Assembly (NCBI GenBank): GCA_943913645.1 | Contig: CALTYZ010000014.1 | Location: forward strand, 1-63,292 | Source: an uncultured Corynebacterium sp. | GTDB lineage: Bacteria > Actinomycetota > Actinomycetes > Mycobacteriales > Mycobacteriaceae | Reading direction: 5' to 3' | DNA: 63,292 nucleotides | Shown: positions 58,252 to 63,292 of the stretch, one piece after another | How the letters are laid out: each line of letters begins with the position of its first letter | Position numbering within the stretch: position 1 is the stretch's first letter | Program-made: the position numbers and the translations under genes | Notes under the pieces: generated by a model | Databases searched by the model: none | Told to the model about the DNA's origin: nothing | The model's input: the letters and a program-made list of their open reading frames with translations, nothing else

Positions 58252-59734
58252 GATGCGCAGCCCAGTGCCGCGGGGTCACCAACGGGTGTTGTGGGCCTAC
58301 GGGGTGCTGCTCGTTGTTGCCTTGACTTGGCCGTTTTTGCTGCCCGGCGAGGCGTTCGCGCTGCGCGACATGATGGTGTTTGCGGATATGAGACTCACCC
58401 GTGCTGCGCTGGGCTTTGGTGACCTACCGGCGCGTAATGTTCCGCAGGACGCACTGTTAGGCATCGTGCCGTGGCCGGTGCTGGCTGTGCGGGTGATCAT
58501 GGTGGGCTCGGCTGGCGTCGCGGCGTGGGCGGGTTATGCCCTCGGGCGCGGGGTGTGGGGTAAAGCTGCGGCGATGACAGTGGCGGTGTGGAACCCGTTT
58601 GTGGTGGAGCGCCTGTTGCAGGGGCATTGGTCGCTTGTTGCGGCAGCGTGGTTCTTGCCGGCGCTCGCCCTTATCTGGTCACAAGCGGACAACGCAGCAA
58701 AGTCACCAACCCGCTTGCCTGCACTGCCTGCACTGCCTGGGGCGGTGTTGACGCAGTGGCTTGCCTCGCTCACGCCAACTGGGGCGCTGGCGGCGGCTGT
58801 GTTTTCTCGCGGGTGGCGCGGCGCGGTCATCTCTGCACTGACGTGCGCGCCGTGGGCGGTGGCAGGCGTTTTAGCGCCAACGAGCGCCCCGACGGCTGCC
58901 TCAGCAGGTGCGTTCGCCCCCCGCGCGGAGCAGCATGCGGGCACCCTGGGAGCACTGCTGGGCCTTGGCGGCATCTGGAATGGGCAAGCCGTACCAGCGT
59001 CCCGGGGAGTCGGATTCGCCCTGTTCGGGGTTGTCTTTTTCATCGTGGTTGCGTTGGGTTGGCGCGCGGTGCCTCGGCGCTGGCTCACCCTTGCGGTGTG
59101 TGGCTATGCGATTGCGCTGTTGTCGTGGGCTGGTTGGCTGACCCCGGTGATCGCAAGCGTGCCTGGGGGCGGGCTGCTTCGCGACGCCCAGAAGTGGCTC
59201 ATCCTCGCTCTTCCCGCCTTCGTCACTGCGGCGGGTGCGCTGCCTGCCCGGCGCGGCGCGGCAGCATTGACGCTAGCGATTGTGCAGGTCCCCGACGCTC
59301 CTCTTGCTGTCGCGGCATTGGCTCCGACCACTGTTGCGGTTCCTGCCGTCGATGATCGTGGCCGTGATGTGTTTTTTGTTGACCGGCCGGCTTTGGTGCA
59401 CATCCATACGGCTGGCGCGACCCGTGGTGACGCAATCGCGATTGATCCTGCCCCGAAAGCGATGAATGTGGTTGAATCAGGCGCGTTGCGTGTCGACGCC
59501 ACGCTTATCGACCCTCCTTCGTTGCGGTGGCGTGCCGCGCATGCTGCCTTGGGTGATCCGCGCACGCTGCGCCAGTTAGGTGTTGGCCTGGTGGTCTATC
59601 CCGCAGGTGAGGGTTACACGGTGGTGGATACCGGGGCGCCGGCGCGTGGGTGGCCGCCGCTGGGCGTGGCGCTTTTTGCCTTGTGGTGTGTGGTTCCTTT
59701 AGTGCCGCTGATTCGCCGGTTCAACGACGGATAA
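58241..59734 (+). CDS. Polytopic membrane protein (Rv0226c-like)
   Basis: 497 residues with about ten to eleven membrane helices, Ala/Val-rich, then an extracytoplasmic tail with mixed beta strands (VHIHTAGATRGDAIAIDPAPK) and a last helix (LPLGVALFALWCVVPLVPLI in part). It follows the DUF3068 gene with an 11-base overlap (GTGCCCGCTAG), the same order as Rv0227c-Rv0226c. Function is not known; GT-C-like topology is possible but I see no catalytic motif with confidence. Confidence 0.8.
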   Translation: MPARMRSPVPRGHQRVLWAYGVLLVVALTWPFLLPGEAFALRDMMVFADMRLTRAALGFGDLPARNVPQDALLGIVPWPVLAVRVIMVGSAGVAAWAGYALGRGVWGKAAAMTVAVWNPFVVERLLQGHWSLVAAAWFLPALALIWSQADNAAKSPTRLPALPALPGAVLTQWLASLTPTGALAAAVFSRGWRGAVISALTCAPWAVAGVLAPTSAPTAASAGAFAPRAEQHAGTLGALLGLGGIWNGQAVPASRGVGFALFGVVFFIVVALGWRAVPRRWLTLAVCGYAIALLSWAGWLTPVIASVPGGGLLRDAQKWLILALPAFVTAAGALPARRGAAALTLAIVQVPDAPLAVAALAPTTVAVPAVDDRGRDVFFVDRPALVHIHTAGATRGDAIAIDPAPKAMNVVESGALRVDATLIDPPSLRWRAAHAALGDPRTLRQLGVGLVVYPAGEGYTVVDTGAPARGWPPLGVALFALWCVVPLVPLIRRFNDG

Positions 59735-59740
59735 CACGTA

Positions 59741-59756
59741 TGTGAGAAAAATCACA
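59741..59756. promoter_or_regulatory. GlxR (CRP-type) box
   Basis: TGTGA-GAAAAA-TCACA fits the 16-base GlxR consensus TGTGANNTANNTCACA at all but one fixed position. It lies 7 bases after the Rv0226c-like stop and 302 bases upstream of the three-helix protein gene. The 323-base intergenic stretch 59735-60057 holds this box, an AT-rich section (59760-59900), and a strong GAAAGGAGG near 59934. Confidence 0.65.
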
Positions 59757-60057
59757 GTGGGCGTTTTTTTCGACAAATAAGCTATTAACCTGCATCTTTA
59801 ATAAGATTAGTTGATCCATACCCATAAATGGCGCTTGCCAACTGTGGAAACACTTGCGTCATTTCTGAGCCGTTTCTAAAGTGAACTCTAAATGAACATG
59901 AGGTTACGTAAACACGCGTGACCTGAAGGAGAGAAAGGAGGCCCGCGTGCCTAACCCAGGCAAGGTGAATTCCACACACCCGGCCTTCACCTCCAGCCGC
60001 TTCACAAAAGGGTCCAGCCACCCATCCCAGCCACATACGAGGAAGGAAACCCAGACC

Positions 60058-60312
60058 ATGCAAAACTTCACCGATATCAACAACATCAACTTCTCAATTG
60101 TCCGCGAGCGCGCACTGCGCAACATCCGCAAAGATCTCGTTGCCAAGTGGTCCGACCGCTTCGAAGCCCGTGAGATCAAAGACACCTTTGACTCCGTCGT
60201 TCATGCCCACCGCAAAACCGCTGCCGTGGAGGATTACCTGCCGATTCTCGTTGAGGCGGAAATGAACAACCGTTTGCGCGACGGCCAGATCTCCTCAGCC
60301 AACGTCGCCTAG
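60058..60312 (+). CDS. Three-helix-bundle dimerization-domain protein
   Basis: 84 residues: FSIVRERALRNIRKDLV, FEAREIKDTFDSVVHAHRK and AVEDYLPILVEAEMNNRLR make the three helices of the actinobacterial 'three-helix bundle dimerization domain' found at N-termini of some arsenate reductases and alone. ATG 60058 follows GAGGAAGG. The same frame is open to GTG 59947, 5 bases after AAAGGAGG, giving a 121-residue form; the extra 37 residues are low-complexity and not conserved-looking. Role unknown. Terminator at 60356. Confidence 0.75.
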   Translation: MQNFTDINNINFSIVRERALRNIRKDLVAKWSDRFEAREIKDTFDSVVHAHRKTAAVEDYLPILVEAEMNNRLRDGQISSANVA

Positions 60313-60355
60313 CACCGCTTAGCGCGACCCGTCACGATCCAGCGCCGCTTATCAG

Positions 60356-60398
60356 CCACCACGCCCCACCAATCTGGTGGCCGTGGCGGTTCTTGTTT
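60356..60398 (+). terminator. Terminator of the three-helix protein gene
   Basis: CCACCAC...CCACCA pairs with TGGTGG...GTGGCGG around loop ATC (60356-60389), with a small internal bulge, followed by TTCTTGTTT. Confidence 0.75.
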
Positions 60399-60534
60399 GC
60401 TAAAGTTTGCGCTCAAGTCGGTAGCGCGCGCGGTTTAGCGAACGTCAACCCATGCCCTGAGGGTAAGAGGGGCTCATGGCGCCCTGCTGGTTGCTCGGGG
60501 CCGAGGAGTTCGACTCTCCTCACTGCACAGACCG
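60399..60534 (+). ncRNA. tRNA-like structured RNA upstream of the DIP1984 gene (candidate)
   Basis: Between the terminator at 60356 and the DIP1984 gene lies an uncoded, strongly structured stretch. It has a tRNA-like D arm (GCGC-TCAAGTCGGTA-GCGC, 60409-60427) inside GCTAAA/TTTAGC (60399-60439), a middle hairpin (CCATG 60450-60454 with CATGG 60475-60479), and a canonical T arm (GAGGAG-TTCGACT-CTCCTC, 60503-60521) followed by ACTGCAC. No 5' partner for an acceptor stem is found and the middle arm is not a normal anticodon arm, so it is not an ordinary tRNA. It may be a tRNA-like regulatory RNA. Confidence 0.45.
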
Positions 60535-60688
60535 CAACCCGCACGACGCACACGCGCATAGCGCAACGCCCCGAAGGTGCCCGAGTGGTGAGCTTTCGGG
60601 GCCGCACAGTGCACTACCGCGACGTTGGAAACTGCGCACGCGAGGGTGGGTTCGGGGACTTCACGCTTGTTATCAAAGGAGACCCGTC

Positions 60689-61144
60689 ATGCTGCTCGCC
60701 GAGGCCCTCGCACGCCGCGCTGAAGCCCAGGATCGGCTGAACAAAGTGCAAGAACGCCTGATCGCAGTCGCTCGCGTCCAAGAAGGCGACACACCAGAAG
60801 AAGACCCACAGGCGCTACTTCGCGAGGGACAAGCACTGCTCGAAGAGATCGAGACACTGGTCCGTCGGATCAACCACACCAACTCGCGCACCAACCTTGA
60901 TGAGCAGACAACACTGACCGACGCAATTGCACGCCGCGATAGCCTCCTGCGCGCCCGGCGCCTCTACAACGCCGTGGCCGACGCCGCATCGACCCGCCAA
61001 GACCGCTACTCGCGCAACGAGATCCGCTACGTCTCCACCCTCAGTGTGGCCGAACTGCGCGCCACCACCGACCGCTTGTCAAAGGACTACCGCGAGCTCG
61101 ACACCCGAATTCAGCAACTCAACTGGACCACCGAATTGCTCTAG
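60689..61144 (+). CDS. DIP1984 family protein
   Basis: 151 residues, almost entirely helical: LLAEALARRAEAQDRLNKVQERL, LLREGQALLEEIETLVRRINHTNSRT (shown as LLEEIETLVRRINHTNSRT), LTDAIARRDSLLRARRLYNAVADAA and YVSTLSVAELRATTDRLSKDYREL. The INxTN and RRDxL blocks are the DIP1984-family signature, named from C. diphtheriae; some members are annotated septicolysin. Biochemical function unknown. ATG 60689 follows AAAGGAG. The upstream tRNA-like RNA and a hairpin GCCCCGAA/TTCGGGGC (60570-60602) sit in its 376-base leader. Confidence 0.85.
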   Translation: MLLAEALARRAEAQDRLNKVQERLIAVARVQEGDTPEEDPQALLREGQALLEEIETLVRRINHTNSRTNLDEQTTLTDAIARRDSLLRARRLYNAVADAASTRQDRYSRNEIRYVSTLSVAELRATTDRLSKDYRELDTRIQQLNWTTELL

Positions 61145-61161
61145 CGGCTCGAACGAAAGAG

Positions 61162-61188
61162 GGCCCGCACAAACCTACTCAGCGGGCC
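61162..61188. terminator. Bidirectional hairpin between DIP1984 and GT4 genes
   Basis: GGCCCGC (61162-61168) and GCGGGCC (61182-61188) form a 7-bp stem with a 13-base loop overlapping the GT4 stop codon. No T tract on either side, so termination is only possible, not clear. Confidence 0.4.
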
Positions 61189-62282
61189 ACCTGCTCGAGC
61201 ACCTGCGCAAACCTGCGGCCGGTGTCCTGCCAGGAAAACCGCCCCGCCCACTGGCGCGCTGCAGCAGACATCTCCGCGCGGCGGCGCGCATCCAGCCCAA
61301 CTGCTGCTGCAACCGCCTCACGAAACGCTGCCGATCCGGCTGCCGCCCCTGTTTCACCACACCCGGCGCTGACCAGCCACCCGGTCTCACCATCGCGGAT
61401 TGATTCACGCACACCGCCCGCATCGGCAAAAGCAATCGTCGGCACGCCGTGCTGTGCCGCCTCAATGACTGCTAAACCCCACCCCTCTTTGCGTGAGGGC
61501 ATGAGGTGAATCGCGGCACGCTCCAGTAGCGCATGCTTGTGTGCCTCCGACACATGGCCGTGAAAAACCACCTTGTCGCCGTATGGGGCGGCGTACTCAC
61601 GCAGCGTATCCTCCCACCAGCCAGACCCGACCACATCAAGGACCACCCCCTCAAGCCCCGCTATGGCATCAATCGCCATCTCCAGGCGCTTGTGCGGCAC
61701 AAGACGCGACAAAGTGATCAGGTGGGTGCGGGTGGCGTCGACAAGCGAAGGCACATCCGCAGGCACCGAATCAACCCCATTTTCCACAATCTCGATGTCA
61801 CACGCACGCACCCCAAGCGCAACCAAATCACGCCGCGACGCCTCCGACACCGTCACGTAGCGCGCACCCCGATACACGCGCGGGGCGATCTTCGACTCCA
61901 ACAACCACCCGAGGCGACCAATGATCGGACCAGCAACCGGCCACTGCTCGCGGTGGCAATGATGCGTCAGCAGCACCACCGGGCGGCGGGTGAACAAGCG
62001 CGCGAAAAACGGAATCCCATTTTGGGTATCCACAATCACATCAGGCCGATTGCGCCAAATCGACCACGGAGCCAGCAGGTAGACCCCATACTTGCCCCCG
62101 GCGCGCTCGTATCTCACCCCAGCACGACGCGAGCGCCGCGGCGCATCCGTGTGCTTCGCCGTGCGGTAGATCACCTCGTGGCCCGCCGCCGCAAGATACT
62201 CACCGACGCGCTCCAGATAACGCTCAGACCCACCACCCTGCGGGTGGGTAGTGTCGCGCCAGCACATCAGCAGTATCTTCAT
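61179..62282 (-). CDS. GT4-family glycosyltransferase (Rv0225-like)
   Basis: 367 residues, GT-B fold. N-terminal GGGSERYLERVGEYLAAAGHEV binds acceptor; C-terminal donor-site motifs: LSRLVPHKRLEMAID, HGHVSEAHKHALLERA, and EGWGLAVIEAAQHGVPTIAF, the EX7E signature. Probably a mannosyl-type transferase of lipoglycan or trehalose-lipid synthesis, given its neighbours. ATG 62282 is the family start; 30 further upstream residues are rejected since they lie in the divergent methyltransferase. Start is 4 bases from the divergent MtrP-like ATG. Confidence 0.88.
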   Translation of the reverse strand: MKILLMCWRDTTHPQGGGSERYLERVGEYLAAAGHEVIYRTAKHTDAPRRSRRAGVRYERAGGKYGVYLLAPWSIWRNRPDVIVDTQNGIPFFARLFTRRPVVLLTHHCHREQWPVAGPIIGRLGWLLESKIAPRVYRGARYVTVSEASRRDLVALGVRACDIEIVENGVDSVPADVPSLVDATRTHLITLSRLVPHKRLEMAIDAIAGLEGVVLDVVGSGWWEDTLREYAAPYGDKVVFHGHVSEAHKHALLERAAIHLMPSRKEGWGLAVIEAAQHGVPTIAFADAGGVRESIRDGETGWLVSAGCGETGAAAGSAAFREAVAAAVGLDARRRAEMSAAARQWAGRFSWQDTGRRFAQVLEQVAR

Positions 62283-62286
62283 CGCT

Positions 62287-63042
62287 ATGTACCGTACCCG
62301 CCGTCTTGCCCGGCTTTCACGCTCGCTGCGCCTCTTGCGTTCCTTCGCGTACGAGCAGTTCCGCCCGCGCATCTTCTACGCAGGATTGGCCGAGGACACA
62401 GTGCAACTTATCGACGCCCTCTCGCGCGACCTCACTACCCGCCCCCTCACCGGCGCCCAGGTGCTTGATGTCGGCGGTGGGCCCGGCTACTTCGCCACCG
62501 CGTTTGCCCGGCCCCCATACGGGGCGCACTACATCGGGCTGGAACCAGACGCCTCCGAGATGTCAGCCGCCGGCATCACCGGCTACGGCGCCGTGCGAGG
62601 CGACGCCCTCGCTCTGCCGTTTGCCGATGACACCTTCGACGTGGTCTATTCCTCAAACGTTGCCGAGCACATCTGCAACTGGCAGGCCATGGGTGAAGAA
62701 ATGCTACGTGTAGCCAAACCCGGTGGGCTGGTAGTGATCAGCTACACCGTCTGGCTCGGGCCCTTCGGCGGGCACGAAACCGGCCTGTGGCAGCACTACC
62801 TCGGCGGCGACTATGCCCGCCACCACTTTGAGCGCACCCACGGCCACCCGCCGAAAAACCTCTGGGGCGAATCACTCTTCGCCGTCTCCGCTGCCGAGGG
62901 TGTGCGCTGGGCGCGCTCAACCGGCCAGTTCGCCTGCGCGTTTCCGCGCTACCACCCCGCCTGGGCGTGGTGGGTGACCCACGTGCCGCTGCTGCGCGAG
63001 TTCGCAGTGTCGAACCTCGTGCTCGCGCTGGTGAAGCGCTAA
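62287..63042 (+). CDS. Class I SAM methyltransferase, MtrP-like
   Basis: 251 residues. Motif I VLDVGGGPGYFATAFA (about 56-71), acidic loop YIGLEPDASEM, and motif post-I LPFADDTFDVVYSSNVAEHI. The C-terminal part has aromatic segments (WLGPFGGHETGLWQHY, YHPAWAWW) that may associate with membrane. By position (next to the Rv0225-like GT4, order of Rv0224c) it corresponds to MtrP, required for trehalose-mycolate transport in corynebacteria. No ribosome site; translation may be leaderless. Confidence 0.87.
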   Translation: MYRTRRLARLSRSLRLLRSFAYEQFRPRIFYAGLAEDTVQLIDALSRDLTTRPLTGAQVLDVGGGPGYFATAFARPPYGAHYIGLEPDASEMSAAGITGYGAVRGDALALPFADDTFDVVYSSNVAEHICNWQAMGEEMLRVAKPGGLVVISYTVWLGPFGGHETGLWQHYLGGDYARHHFERTHGHPPKNLWGESLFAVSAAEGVRWARSTGQFACAFPRYHPAWAWWVTHVPLLREFAVSNLVLALVKR

Positions 63043-63238
63043 GCCAGCCGGAGCATGCCTGAGTATCAACTTCTGGTGGCGTTTCGCCATAGCGAAAAAC
63101 ACATCCATCGTATTGAGCGGCCACGTCAAACTATTTCATCGCTGCGAAAAGATAGTGTCCGCGTTGTTAAACCCATCTTTGCATGCGGAGTTCTAATGCC
63201 ATTGGGGTCCGTCGTTCTCAGGGGAAGTAATTATGGTC
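63043..63238. other. Intergenic region after the MtrP-like gene
   Basis: About 196 bases between the methyltransferase stop and the IS end. It holds a small hairpin TTTCGC-CATA-GCGAAA near 63079, a possible terminator for the methyltransferase, and no convincing gene. A 74-codon frame at 63055 lacks a ribosome site and conserved pattern. Confidence 0.5.
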
Positions 63239-63292
63239 GGTGCTGTTGCAAAGTTGGGGCAGTAGAAAGACCGGCGTGAAATAATCAGAGCC
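63239..63292. mobile_element. Partial IS6-family insertion sequence (one terminal repeat)
   Basis: GGTGCTGTTGCAAAGTT at 63239-63255 matches the terminal inverted repeat of IS6-family elements (e.g. IS26/IS6100-type GGCxCTGTTGCAAA). The remaining ~37 bases run off the window, so the transposase and second end are unseen. Family by terminal sequence only. Confidence 0.6.

Noticed and set aside
60476..60688. Upstream extension of the DIP1984 frame to 60476
   Set aside because: The extra 71 residues are Arg/Pro/His-rich and overlap the structured RNA; AAAGGAG supports ATG 60689.
63055..63279. 74-codon frame near the right edge
   Set aside because: No ribosome site, odd composition, and it runs into the IS terminal repeat.
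1..63292. CRISPR array or prophage
   Set aside because: No regularly spaced repeats, cas genes, phage structural genes or integrase were found.

Overview
The window looks like chromosomal DNA of a Corynebacterium (high-GC, mycolic-acid actinobacterium). Supporting evidence is a dnaK-grpE-dnaJ-hspR operon with a HAIR operator, a pyruvate:quinone oxidoreductase, an fprA/cysH-cysD-cysN sulfur locus, an AlaT-type aminotransferase, an AftD-type arabinofuranosyltransferase with its DUF2613 partner, and a TmaT/LmcA/GT4/MtrP-like trehalose-mycolate and lipoglycan block. From recalled gene order, 51.4-63.0 kb parallels M. tuberculosis Rv0237-Rv0236A-Rv0236c and Rv0228-Rv0224c, and 4-13 kb parallels Rv0380c-Rv0385. 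The species cannot be named from sequence alone.

Layout. 0-13.5 kb: a DUF2382 tail, then mostly minus-strand housekeeping genes (FUSC transporter, fba, GH76, SpoU methyltransferase, pyrE, a sulfurtransferase, clpB, GltS-like carrier), with a type II flavohemoprotein-like gene facing them. 13.5-17.9 kb: a nitrilase-superfamily amidase, a two-gene EspC-like/DUF1023 hydrolase unit, and pqo. 18-22.5 kb: the HspR chaperone operon. 22.6-24.1 kb: a lower-GC pocket with a secreted protein, a pentapeptide-repeat protein and an inverted-repeat cluster. 24-30.3 kb: aldehyde dehydrogenase, a surface protein, an AI-2E-type permease, a DJ-1/PfpI protein, and a GPP34-like gene downstream of a probable lactococcin-972-like bacteriocin. 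30.5-36 kb: sulfate assimilation (TauE/CysZ, CysN, CysD, CysH) divergent from fprA, but with no sulfite reductase gene. 36-46.6 kb: a heterodimeric ABC exporter, phosphate-related genes, alaT, ugd and dcd. 46.6-49.4 kb: tRNA-Gly, a lipase, and an HNH/DUF222 nuclease behind an AT-rich promoter block. 49.4-63.0 kb: cell-envelope genes (VanW, LpqI-like GH3, DUF2613, AftD, TmaT-like, LmcA-like, an Rv0226c-like protein, GT4, MtrP-like), interrupted by a small three-helix protein gene and a DIP1984-family gene that follows a tRNA-like structured RNA. The window ends in what looks like the terminal repeat of an IS6-family element.

The genes work together in several visible ways. HspR and its HAIR sites link dnaK and clpB (disaggregation), and the clpB site overlaps a SigH-type promoter. 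FprA would supply reduced ferredoxin to sulfite reduction, but the reductase must lie elsewhere if it exists. The 51-63 kb block builds and exports arabinan, lipoglycan and trehalose mycolates. The most promising unexplained items are the tRNA-like RNA before the DIP1984 gene, the bacteriocin-like/GPP34-like pair with its palindromic upstream site, and the missing ordinary start codon of aftD.
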